Of a DNA stretch of 64,000 bases, positions 53,836-61,299 are shown piece after piece; within the stretch, counting starts at the first letter, position 1; every line of letters starts with the position of its first letter. Origin of the DNA: Baekduia soli. GTDB lineage: Bacteria; Actinomycetota; Thermoleophilia; Solirubrobacterales; Solirubrobacteraceae. A program made the translations under genes and the position numbers. The DNA is taken from the NCBI RefSeq assembly GCF_007970665.1, contig NZ_CP042430.1:5084001-5148000 (forward strand), written 5' to 3'. The notes under the pieces were generated by a model that saw nothing but the letters and a program-made list of their open reading frames with translations, did no database searches and had not been told where the DNA came from.

Positions 53836-54230
53836 AGGGCGGCCCCGACGACCACGAGCCCTACGCGCGCTGGCTGGGCCTGCGCGTCCTGGGCCCGGGC
53901 CAGGTCGCGCTGACGGTCCGCCCCGAGCTGGTCAACGGCATCGGCAAGCTGCTCGGGCCCGTGGGCTTCGCGCTCGTCGACTTCGCGATGGGCAACCTCG
54001 TCTGGCATGACCTCGAGCCGGGGCGGGGTGCCGCGACCGTGAGCACGGCGGTCAACTACCTCACGAGCACCGACCACGGCGAGGTCACCTGCACGGCGAC
54101 GGTCGACCGTCGCGGGCGCACGCTGGCCTACACCAGCGCCGAGGTCCACACGGAGGACGGCCGGCTGATGATGACCGGCATCGGGACGTTCGCGATCATC
54201 ACGCCGCCGCCGGGCCGGGGCCGACGATGA
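53832..54230 (+). CDS. Hotdog-fold thioesterase (PaaI family)
   Basis: The protein has 132 residues. The hotdog signature is visible: a VGFALVDFAMGNLVWHDLEP helix region, then AVNYLTSTDHGEVTCTATV and GRTLAYTSAEVHTEDGRLMM. The PaaI-type NGGxx(G)G loop reads NGIGKLLGPVG, so the exact thioesterase type is uncertain. It should hydrolyse an acyl-CoA. It ends 32 bp inside the convergent MaoC gene. Confidence 0.84.
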   Translation: MKGGPDDHEPYARWLGLRVLGPGQVALTVRPELVNGIGKLLGPVGFALVDFAMGNLVWHDLEPGRGAATVSTAVNYLTSTDHGEVTCTATVDRRGRTLAYTSAEVHTEDGRLMMTGIGTFAIITPPPGRGRR

Positions 54231-54630
54231 GCACCTCGGCGCTGCCGGAGACCACGCGGCGCCCGCCGTCGACGTCGAGCCAGGTCTCGCAGGAGACGAC
54301 CATCGCGCCGCCGTCGTGCTCAACGCCGGTCACGACGCCGCCGGCCACGACGCGGTCGCCCGCCGCGACGGGCGAGAGCAGGCGGAAGCGCAGCCGGCGC
54401 AGCTCGGCGCCCGGGAAGGCCTCCTGGAGCATGGCCACGACGTAGGCGCAGTTCGCCGGCCCCTGGTTGACCGGGCGGTCGCCGAGCCCGGCCGCCGCGG
54501 CGGCGGCTCCGTCGAGGTGGATGGGGTTGGGGTCGCGTAGGAGCTCGGCCAGGCCCCGCATCGCGTCGGCATCGACGGGGTCGACGACCCGCTCGGGCAG
54601 CGGCGCGCCGCCCTGCGGCCCGGCGCTCAT
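54199..54630 (-). CDS. MaoC-like hotdog dehydratase subunit
   Basis: The protein has 143 residues from ATG 54630. The MaoC signature DPNPIHLDGAAAAAAGLG places a catalytic Asp/His pair in N-P-I-H. The N-terminal half-subunit is encoded by the neighbouring gene, which overlaps by 4 bp (ATGA). MaoC enzymes hydrate 2-enoyl-CoA to (R)-3-hydroxyacyl-CoA. The heterodimeric form is known in actinobacterial steroid degradation (ChsH1/ChsH2). Confidence 0.83.
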   Translation of the reverse strand: MSAGPQGGAPLPERVVDPVDADAMRGLAELLRDPNPIHLDGAAAAAAGLGDRPVNQGPANCAYVVAMLQEAFPGAELRRLRFRLLSPVAAGDRVVAGGVVTGVEHDGGAMVVSCETWLDVDGGRRVVSGSAEVLIVGPGPAAA

Positions 54631-55049
54631 GCCGCCCGCCGCGGGACGACCTGGACGGCGAGGCACGTCGCGGCAACGCCCTCGTCGTCGGCCAGGCGCA
54701 CGCGCATGCGCATGAGGTCGAACGGCCCGCTGCGCCCCGCCGTGCGGCGCACGTCGACGATCTCGCCGAGGACCCGGTAGGTCCCGGTCCGCAGCGGCCG
54801 GTGCAGCTCGAGGTCGACCTCGCCGAGCATCGGCCCGTCGGTTGCCATGTCGCAGCCGACCTGGGCGTAGACGTCCTCGATCGGCACGCCCAGGTGACCG
54901 ACCAGCGCGATCATGAGCCACAGCGGGTGCACCGCGTCGCCCTCGAGCGCGCGGCCGCCGACCAGCGCCGTGAAGCGCCGGTCGCCCGCGGCGGTCACGG
55001 TCATCGCGCCCTCGGGCAGCGGACGCCCGGCCAGATGGTCGTAGCTCAC
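54627..55049 (-). CDS. Hotdog-fold partner subunit (FAS1-like dehydratase/MaoC N-type)
   Basis: The protein has 140 residues from GTG 55049. It lacks the catalytic HxD/NPIH pattern but shows the hotdog strands VHPLWLMIALVGHLGVPIED and FDLMRMRVRLADDEGVAATC. Together with the following MaoC gene it probably forms a two-subunit enoyl-CoA hydratase in which this chain holds the acyl tunnel. The start is supported by TAGCGT 7 nt upstream. Confidence 0.78.
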   Translation of the reverse strand: MSYDHLAGRPLPEGAMTVTAAGDRRFTALVGGRALEGDAVHPLWLMIALVGHLGVPIEDVYAQVGCDMATDGPMLGEVDLELHRPLRTGTYRVLGEIVDVRRTAGRSGPFDLMRMRVRLADDEGVAATCLAVQVVPRRAA

Positions 55050-55056
55050 CGCGGCG

Positions 55057-55062
55057 ACGCTA
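55057..55062 (-). promoter_or_regulatory. Leaderless -10 element of the hotdog pair
   Basis: TAGCGT on the minus strand lies 7 nt before the GTG at 55049. Confidence 0.4.
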
Positions 55063-55083
55063 CCAGCGCCTCCCCGGGTTCAA

Positions 55084-55095
55084 CCAACCGGTTGG
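55084..55095. promoter_or_regulatory. Palindromic operator D in the hotdog/acyl-CoA ligase divergent gap
   Basis: CCAACCGGTTGG is a perfect 12-bp palindrome. It sits between the -10 elements of the two divergent units. It shares the CCAACCG arm of operator B with a shorter centre. Confidence 0.58.
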
Positions 55096-55119
55096 CTGGT
55101 GCGAGGGTGCCCGAGGTGG

Positions 55120-55125
55120 TAGCGT
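55120..55125 (+). promoter_or_regulatory. Leaderless -10 element of the third acyl-CoA ligase gene
   Basis: TAGCGT ends 6 nt before the ATG at 55132. Confidence 0.45.
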
Positions 55126-55131
55126 CGGCCC

Positions 55132-56745
55132 ATGTCCAGCCGTCCGGCCGCCGGCCCCGACGACCACCCGTCCGCCCACCGCCGCTGCGTCACCGGCCTG
55201 CTGGCCGACACCGCGCGTGAGCACCCCGGCCGGCCCGCCGCGTCGTTCCCCGAGGGCCAGGAGAGCTACGCCGAGCTGCGGTCCATGACGCTGCTGGCGG
55301 CGCGGCGCCTGCACGCCGCGGGCGTCAGCCCCGGCGATCGCGTCGGCATCCTCCTGCGCCGGGGATCGCCGGCCTACCTGGCGCACGCGCTGGGCGCCAT
55401 GACCCTCGGGGCGATCTGCGTCGGCGTCAACGCCCGCAACAAGGTGCGCGAGCTCGGCTACGTCCTGCGCCACTCGGGGATGCGGCTGCTGCTCTCCGAC
55501 GAGGAGTTCGCCGGCCTCATCGCGCAGACCGGGCTGCCCGACGGATGCGCCGCCGTGTCCCTCGGGGCCGACGCGGCGTTCGACGCGGGCGCCGCCCGCG
55601 TCACGGAGGACGACGTCCTCGCGCTGGAGGACCGCGTCACCCGCGGCACCCACGCGCTGCTGCTCTACACCTCCGGCACCACGGCCGACCCCAAGGGCTG
55701 CCTGCACTCTCACGCCACGCTGCTGGCCGAGGGCGAGAACTGCTGCGAGCGCCTGGCGATGACCGCGGCGGACCGCTTCTGGACCCCGCTGCCGCTGTTC
55801 CACATCGGCGGGTGGCAGGTCCTCATGACCACGCTCTCGCGCGGGGCGTGCTTCAGCCACGCCGGGCTGTTCGAGCCCACCGCCGCGCTGGACCAGCTCG
55901 AGCGCGAGCGTGTGACCGTCGCCTTCCCGGCCTTCGAGCTCATCTGGAACGACGTGCTCAGCCACCCGCGCTTCGCCGAGGCCGACCTCGGCGCGCTGCG
56001 GGCGATCATGAACGTCGGCGCCCCCGCGCGCCTGGAGCAGATGCAGGCCCAGGTGCCCCACGCGGCGCAGATCTCGTGCTTCGGCAGCACCGAGTCCTGC
56101 GGGTCGATCTGCCTCGGCGACCCGCTGCGCGACTCGCTGCACTCGCGCACCCACACCTCGGGGCGCCCGATGACCGGCGTCGAGGTCCGCATCGTCGATC
56201 CCGACAGCGGCGCCGAGTGCGGGCCGGGCGTGCCGGGCGAGATGTGGTTTCGCAGCCCGACGCGGTTCGTCGGCTACTACGGCGACCCGGCGGCGACCGG
56301 GGCGGCCGTCGACGCCGGCGGGTGGTTCGCCACGGGCGACCTGATGGCCTGGCAGGACGACGGCACGCTGACGTTCATGGGCCGGCTGAAGGACATGCTC
56401 AAGGTCGGCGGCGAGAACGTCTCGGCCGCCGACATCGAGGGCTACCTCATCACCCACCCGGCGATCGCGGTGGCCGCCGTGGTCGGCGTGCCCGACGACC
56501 GCTACGGCGAGGTGCCGGCGGCGTTCGTGCAGCTGGCCCCGGGCGCCGAGCTCACCGAGGCCGAGCTCGTGGCGTTCTGCACGGGCCGGATCGCCACCTA
56601 CAAGATCCCGCGCTACCTGCGCGTGCTCGAGGAGTTCCCCGTCACGCCGACGCAGAAGATCCAGAAGTACGTGCTGCGCGACCGCATGCGCGACGAGCTG
56701 GCCGAGCTGGGGATCACCGAGGCCCCGCGGATCGCCGGCGCCTGA
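55132..56745 (+). CDS. AMP-forming acyl-CoA ligase (third in island)
   Basis: The protein has 537 residues. The motifs are LLLYTSGTTADPKGCLHSH, FGSTESCGS, FATGDLMAW, and KDMLKVGGENVSAADIE with Lys in TPTQKIQKYVL. It is less like the tandem pair at 39-42 kb than they are like each other. It activates another acid or a different chain-length intermediate. It starts a plus-strand unit with the frame-broken luciferase-like gene 6 bp downstream. Confidence 0.92.
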   Translation: MSSRPAAGPDDHPSAHRRCVTGLLADTAREHPGRPAASFPEGQESYAELRSMTLLAARRLHAAGVSPGDRVGILLRRGSPAYLAHALGAMTLGAICVGVNARNKVRELGYVLRHSGMRLLLSDEEFAGLIAQTGLPDGCAAVSLGADAAFDAGAARVTEDDVLALEDRVTRGTHALLLYTSGTTADPKGCLHSHATLLAEGENCCERLAMTAADRFWTPLPLFHIGGWQVLMTTLSRGACFSHAGLFEPTAALDQLERERVTVAFPAFELIWNDVLSHPRFAEADLGALRAIMNVGAPARLEQMQAQVPHAAQISCFGSTESCGSICLGDPLRDSLHSRTHTSGRPMTGVEVRIVDPDSGAECGPGVPGEMWFRSPTRFVGYYGDPAATGAAVDAGGWFATGDLMAWQDDGTLTFMGRLKDMLKVGGENVSAADIEGYLITHPAIAVAAVVGVPDDRYGEVPAAFVQLAPGAELTEAELVAFCTGRIATYKIPRYLRVLEEFPVTPTQKIQKYVLRDRMRDELAELGITEAPRIAGA

Positions 56746-56751
56746 GTCGTC

Positions 56752-57830
56752 GTGCGCGTCGGCTACCTCATCGACACCAACGTCGTCGGGCCCGACCGCC
56801 GGCCGCTGACGCCCGCGCAGACCGGCGCGGCGATGGAGGCGATGGTCCAGGAGGGCCTGCTCGCCGAGGCGGTGGGCTTCCACTCCGTCCACGTCCCGGA
56901 CCGCCACCGCGCGCCGGCGTGCGTCTTCCCGGCGCCCGAGCAGCTGCTGACCCTGCTCGCCCGCGAGACCGCACGCGTGATGCTCGGCAGCTTCACGTTC
57001 GTCGCCACGCTCGTACACCCCATGAAGGCCGCCGAGCAGTTCGCGGTGATCGACCAGCTCTCGGGCGGCCGCCTGGTGACGACCGTCTCGCGCGGGTTCC
57101 TCCCCGCCTTCTGGGGTCAGTTCGGGATCCCGGAGGACCGTATGCTCGGGCGGTTCAGGGAGACACTCCGGGTCTGGGAGACGGCGTTCGCCGGCGAGCC
57201 GTTCGACCACGACGGCGTGCACTGGCAGGTCCGCGACGGCCTGTTGGCACCCGCCCCGGCGCAGGCTGGCGGCTGGCCGCTGTGGGCGGGGGCAACAAGG
57301 TGCCCGCCGCGGTCCGGCGCAGCGCCGAGTACGCCCAGGCCTGGACCTGCGATCCGCTGCCCGCCACGCCCGAGGCGTTCGCGGCCGACGCGCAGGCCTA
57401 CCGCGACCGGGCCGCCGAGCTGGGCAAGCGCCCGTTCGTGGTGCTCATGCGCGACGGGTGGGTCGCCGACAGCCTGGCCGAGGCCGCCGCGGTCTTCGGC
57501 GAGCACTACGCGCGCATGGTGCGCTTCTACCTGCGCAACGAGGGCGCGTCGCGCGCACAGGCCTTCGCCGGCCCCGGCGACGTGACGGCCACCGCCGTGG
57601 CCCCGTACACGCTCATGGGCCCGGCGCGGGACTGCGTCGGGCAGCTCCGGCGCCTGCACGAGGAGCAGGGCGTCGACTACGTGGTCTTCTGCTGCCGGCT
57701 CTCGACCGGGCCGTCCATGGAGGCCACCGCCGAGCAGATCCGGCGCTTCGGCGAGGAGGTCGTCGCGCCGATCCACGCGCGGTACCCGGCGCCAGACCAT
57801 CCGGCGATCCCGCCGGCGTGCCGCTGGTGA
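56752..57830 (+). pseudogene. LLM-class flavin-dependent oxidoreductase with a one-base frameshift
   Basis: From GTG 56752 the first part reads MRVGYLIDTNVVGPDRRPLT, through VMLGSFTFVATLVHPMKAAE and a catalytic-barrel middle to GWPLWAG. From about 57293 another frame continues GNKVPAAVRRSAEYAQAWTC to a TGA at 57830. One G added to the GGGGG run at about 57287-57293 joins them into a protein of about 359 residues. The break is in a homopolymer and both parts look conserved, so it is probably a base-calling error. It belongs to the unit starting at 55132. Confidence 0.78.
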
Positions 57831-57834
57831 GCCG

Positions 57835-58047
57835 TCAGGCCAGCCGCACGAGCGGCTGGCCCTCGGTGACCGGCTGCCCGGTCTCGCAGAGGATCTCGAC
57901 GACGGTCCCGGCCTCCTCGGCCTCGACCGGCATCTCCATCTTCATCGACTCGAGGATGGCGACCGTGTCGCCCTCCTCCACGGTGTCGCCGACCTGGACC
58001 TCGATGGTCCAGATCGTCCCGGTGATGTGCGCCTCGACGGTCGCCAC
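57835..58047 (-). CDS. Biotin carboxyl carrier protein (biotin/lipoyl domain)
   Basis: The whole 70-residue protein is one biotinyl domain. The biotin-accepting lysine is Lys36 in ESMKMEM, and the domain starts VEAHITGTIWTIEVQVGDTV. It carries CO2 to the carboxyltransferase encoded immediately downstream in coordinates (58048). The minus-strand order is CT then BCCP, with no gap. No biotin carboxylase is encoded in the window, so it must lie elsewhere or be shared. Confidence 0.92.
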   Translation of the reverse strand: MATVEAHITGTIWTIEVQVGDTVEEGDTVAILESMKMEMPVEAEEAGTVVEILCETGQPVTEGQPLVRLA

Positions 58048-59622
58048 CTAGACGCCCTTGCTCGTCACGCGCGGGCGGGTGCCCCAGGCGAACTCGATGC
58101 CTTCGGCGATCACGCGGCGTGTGTCGGCCGGGTGGATGACGTCGTCGAGGATGATGTTGGCCGCGGCCTCCCAGGGCTGGGACTCGGCGGCCCACTCGGC
58201 CTCGAGCTGGGCGGCGAGCGCGTCGCGTGCCTCGACGCCCTCCTCCTCGGCGAGCTTGTCGAGCTTGCGCCGGTGCACGGTGCGCACGCCGGTGTCGGGG
58301 GCCATGAACCCCAGCTCGGCCGACGGCCAGGCCACGAGCAGGTCGGGCTTGACCGGCCGGCCGCCCATCGCGATGTGGCCGCCGCCGTAGGCCTTGCGCA
58401 CCACCACGGCGATCTTCGGGACCTGTGCGCGGGCCAGCGCCGCCGCGAGGCGCTCGTAGCAGCCCAGGATGCCGCCCCGCTCGGCGTCGGTGCCGATCAT
58501 GAGGCCGGGCACGTCCTGCAGGAAGACCAGCGGGATGTTGAAGGTGTCGCAGAGCTCGGCGAACCGCAGCTCCTTCGTGAGGGCGGGCACGTCGAGCACG
58601 CCGGCGCGCTGCATGGGCTGGCTGGCGATGACGCCCACGGGATGACCCTCGATCCGGGCCAGCGCGCAGATGAGGCTGCGGCCGAAGCGCTCGCCCCACT
58701 CGAACAGCGAGTCGCCGTCGACGATGGCCTGCAGGACCCTGCGCATGTCGTAGCCGCGCCGCGGCGCAGAGGGCACGAGGTCGACGAGCTCGGACGGGTC
58801 GCGGGCGGGCTCGACGGGCGGGGCGATCGGCGCAGGGAGGTCGGCCGCGTCGGGCATGTACCCCAGGAACTTCTTGATGCTGGCGATGGCCTCCTGTTCC
58901 TCGTCGACGACGACGTGGGCGCTGCCGCTCGTCTCGTGGGCCACCCCGGGACCGCCCAGCTCGTCGGCGCTGACGTCCTCGCCGATCGCGCCCAGGATCA
59001 CCGGCGGCCCGGACAGCGCGATGGCGGAGTCGCGCTTCATGACCACGAGGTCGGCGATCGCCGCATGGAGCGCGGCGTCGCCGTAGCTCGGCCCCAGGAC
59101 CGCGGTGATGCGCGGGATCGAGGGGGACCCGGGCGGCGACTGCAGGAATGTCGTGAAGTCGAAGGGGACGCCCGAGAATCGCCAGCCGAGCAGGTCGGGC
59201 AGGCGGCCGCCGTCGTTGTCGGACAGGAAGATCAGCGGGATGCCCTTGCGGCCGGCCCACTCGGCGATCCGGTTCTGCTTGCGCATGTTGACCGGGGCGG
59301 TCGTGCCGGCCAGGACCGTGGCGTCGATGGCCACGACGCCGACCATGCGGCCGCCGACGCGGGCCAGGCCCGTGACGATGGCGTCGCCGGGCGACGGTGC
59401 GTCGCGGCGGATCTCGGGCAGCGCGTGCAGGCCGATCTCGCGCCAGCTGCCCGGGTCGATCAGGAGGTCGATGCGATCGCGGGCGGTGAGCCGGCCGGTG
59501 GCCTCGTGGCGCGCGATGCGCTCGGGGCCGCCCATCGCGAGGGCATCGGCGCGCCGGCGCTCGAGCTCGTCGAGCGGGGTCGGCACGGTGGCGGGAGCGG
59601 GGATGTGGCGGTCGTCGGTCAT
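58048..59622 (-). CDS. Acyl-CoA carboxylase carboxyltransferase subunit
   Basis: The protein has 524 residues from ATG 59622; a GTG at 59649 is also possible. It has the PccB/AccD-like double crotonase fold: the N half with ARDRIDLLIDPGSWREIGLH and VGVVAIDATVLAGTT, the C half with VFLQDVPGLMIGTDAERGGI and VVRKAYGGGHIAMGGRPVKP. The two oxyanion loops are in place. It transfers CO2 from BCCP to an acyl-CoA. Whether it acts on propionyl-, acetyl- or a branched acyl-CoA cannot be read. A carboxylase without adjacent biotin carboxylase could also be a transcarboxylase. Confidence 0.9.
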   Translation of the reverse strand: MTDDRHIPAPATVPTPLDELERRRADALAMGGPERIARHEATGRLTARDRIDLLIDPGSWREIGLHALPEIRRDAPSPGDAIVTGLARVGGRMVGVVAIDATVLAGTTAPVNMRKQNRIAEWAGRKGIPLIFLSDNDGGRLPDLLGWRFSGVPFDFTTFLQSPPGSPSIPRITAVLGPSYGDAALHAAIADLVVMKRDSAIALSGPPVILGAIGEDVSADELGGPGVAHETSGSAHVVVDEEQEAIASIKKFLGYMPDAADLPAPIAPPVEPARDPSELVDLVPSAPRRGYDMRRVLQAIVDGDSLFEWGERFGRSLICALARIEGHPVGVIASQPMQRAGVLDVPALTKELRFAELCDTFNIPLVFLQDVPGLMIGTDAERGGILGCYERLAAALARAQVPKIAVVVRKAYGGGHIAMGGRPVKPDLLVAWPSAELGFMAPDTGVRTVHRRKLDKLAEEEGVEARDALAAQLEAEWAAESQPWEAAANIILDDVIHPADTRRVIAEGIEFAWGTRPRVTSKGV

Positions 59623-59652
59623 GGGAGGCGTTTCGTCGAGGCGGTGCACAGA

Positions 59653-60435
59653 CTAGGCATGGATGAACGCGGGCGGTCGCTTGGCCAGGAACGCGATCGC
59701 GCCCTCGCGGGCGTCGGCGGTCGCGGCGACGCCCAGGAAGAGCTCGCGCTCGGCGGCCAGGCCCTCGGCCAGCGGGGCCTGCGCCGCGGTCCGCAGGGCG
59801 GCCTTCGCGGCGGTGACCGCGCGGGCCGGCAGGGCCGCAAGGCGGACCGCGAGGGCGTGAGCCTCGGGGAGTGCGGCGCCGGGCTCGGCGACGACGTCGA
59901 CCAGCCCGCAGGCCCGGGCGGTGGCCGCGTCGACCGGTGTCCCGAGCAGCAGCATGCGCGTGGCGGCGGCGAGGCCGATCCGGCGCGGCAGGCGCTGCGT
60001 GCCCCCGGCCCCGGGGATGAGCCCGAGGGTGACCTCGGGCGTGCCGAGCTTGGCCCGGGGATCCACGACGAGCAGGTCGCAGGTCAGCGCGAGCTCGAGC
60101 CCGCCGCCCATCGCGTGGCCGCCGATCGCGGCGACGACCGGCATGGGCAGCGCGTCCCAGGCACCGAAGACGCCCGCGGTGAGCTCCACGTGCGCGGCCA
60201 TCTCGCCGGTGTCGCCGAGGATCTCCGCGAAGTGGCGCAGGTCGGCCCCGGCGATGAAGCTGCGCTCCCCGCCGCCCGTGAGCACGACGCTGCGGACGGC
60301 GTCGTCGGCCGCCAGGCGCCGGGCCGCCGCCCCGAGCTCGTCGAGGACAGGATCGGCGAGGGCGTTGACCGGCGGGTTGACCACGGCTACGGTGGCCACG
60401 CCGTCGGCCACCTCGATCTGGACGAGCGACTCCAT
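59653..60435 (-). CDS. Enoyl-CoA hydratase/isomerase (crotonase family)
   Basis: The protein has 260 residues from ATG 60435. The oxyanion-hole residues are in SFIAGADLRHF and GHAMGGGLELALTCD, and the catalytic region TPEVTLGLIPGAGGTQRLPR contains the two conserved Glu/Gly positions of crotonases. It hydrates a 2-enoyl-CoA or isomerises a double bond. It is separated by 30 bp from the carboxyltransferase gene on the same strand. The TetR gene is divergent. Confidence 0.92.
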   Translation of the reverse strand: MESLVQIEVADGVATVAVVNPPVNALADPVLDELGAAARRLAADDAVRSVVLTGGGERSFIAGADLRHFAEILGDTGEMAAHVELTAGVFGAWDALPMPVVAAIGGHAMGGGLELALTCDLLVVDPRAKLGTPEVTLGLIPGAGGTQRLPRRIGLAAATRMLLLGTPVDAATARACGLVDVVAEPGAALPEAHALAVRLAALPARAVTAAKAALRTAAQAPLAEGLAAERELFLGVAATADAREGAIAFLAKRPPAFIHA

Positions 60436-60462
60436 CTGGCGCCCGATCATACAGGAGTCTCC

Positions 60463-60478
60463 AACCAAGCGTTTGGTT
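60463..60478. promoter_or_regulatory. Operator E upstream of the enoyl-CoA hydratase gene
   Basis: AACCAA and TTGGTT arms with a GCGT centre lie 28 bp upstream of the ATG at 60435. CGTTTGGT recurs at operator F, in the same orientation. Confidence 0.5.
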
Positions 60479-60512
60479 TTCCCGCCGGGTGCACCCGCGG
60501 CGCCCCGGACGA

Positions 60513-60525
60513 CCGTCCGTTTGGT
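60513..60525. promoter_or_regulatory. Operator F between the enoyl-CoA hydratase and TetR genes
   Basis: CCGTCCGTTTGGT shares CGTTTGGT with operator E 48 bp away (60470-60477). Two sites in one divergent gap next to a TetR gene fit autoregulation. Confidence 0.4.
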
Positions 60526-60614
60526 AAGTGCCGCCACCGCTGGTAACCTCTGCCGACCCGATCAGTGGGAAACCGGCACGATCAATCGGATCGGCAGGTC
60601 CCGGAGGAGCTCAG

Positions 60615-61283
60615 GTGGCAGACGAGGCAGGACCCGGCAGGACCCGCGCGAAGGCCGGGAAGGCCCCGGCCAAGCCGGCGCGCCCCAGCGCGCGCAACGG
60701 CGGCGGAGCGCGGCGCGACCAGGAGGTCCTGGACGCCGCCACGAAGGTCTTCCACACGCGCGGGTACGCCGACGCCTCCGTCCAGCACATCGCCGACGAG
60801 CTGGGGATCCTCAAGGGCAGCCTGTACCACTACATCGACTCCAAGGAAGACCTGCTCTTCCGGCTGCTCGACGAGGCCCATGACGAGGTCGACGCCGTCC
60901 TGGCCGAGGTCCAGGCCGTGCCTGACCTGGCCCCGCTGGACCGGCTGCACCTCTACGTCACGCGCCAGGTCGACTACACGAGCCGCAACCTGGCCAAGAT
61001 GGCCATCTACTACCACGACGTCAACCAGCTCTCCGAGGGCCGACTCAAGGAGCTGCTGCGCAAGCGCCGCCAGCACGAGCAGTTCGTCGCCGGGCTCATC
61101 GAGGAGGCACAGGCCCGGGGCGAGGTCGATGCGTCGGTGGACTCCCACCTGGCCACGAACTACCTCTTCGGCTCGATGATCTGGGTCTACCGCTGGTACA
61201 AGCCCGGCGGCAAGCTCAAGCCCGCGCAGGTCTCCACGTCGTGCGCGGACTTCGTGATCAACGGCCTCACCGGCCCGCGCTGA
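60615..61283 (+). CDS. TetR/AcrR family regulator (candidate regulator of the island)
   Basis: The protein has 222 residues from GTG 60615, with GGAGGAG 6 nt upstream. A basic, Ala/Pro/Lys-rich tail of about 40 residues precedes the helix-turn-helix (SVQHIADELGILKGSLYHYI). The ligand domain is typical of actinobacterial lipid or CoA-ester sensing TetR proteins (KstR-like pattern KSDLLF... HYIDSKEDLLFRLL). It is the only transcription factor in the 24-kb island and is divergent from the enoyl-CoA hydratase gene. It probably binds operators A-F; the ligand could be an acyl-CoA. Confidence 0.9.
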   Translation: MADEAGPGRTRAKAGKAPAKPARPSARNGGGARRDQEVLDAATKVFHTRGYADASVQHIADELGILKGSLYHYIDSKEDLLFRLLDEAHDEVDAVLAEVQAVPDLAPLDRLHLYVTRQVDYTSRNLAKMAIYYHDVNQLSEGRLKELLRKRRQHEQFVAGLIEEAQARGEVDASVDSHLATNYLFGSMIWVYRWYKPGGKLKPAQVSTSCADFVINGLTGPR

Positions 61284-61299
61284 CGCGGGGGCCGCGCAG

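Noticed and set aside
43851-55095. The CCAACC...GGTTGG palindromes as transposon ends
   Set aside because: They occur singly in promoter gaps without paired inverted ends, target duplications or a transposase, and differ in centre. Operators fit better.
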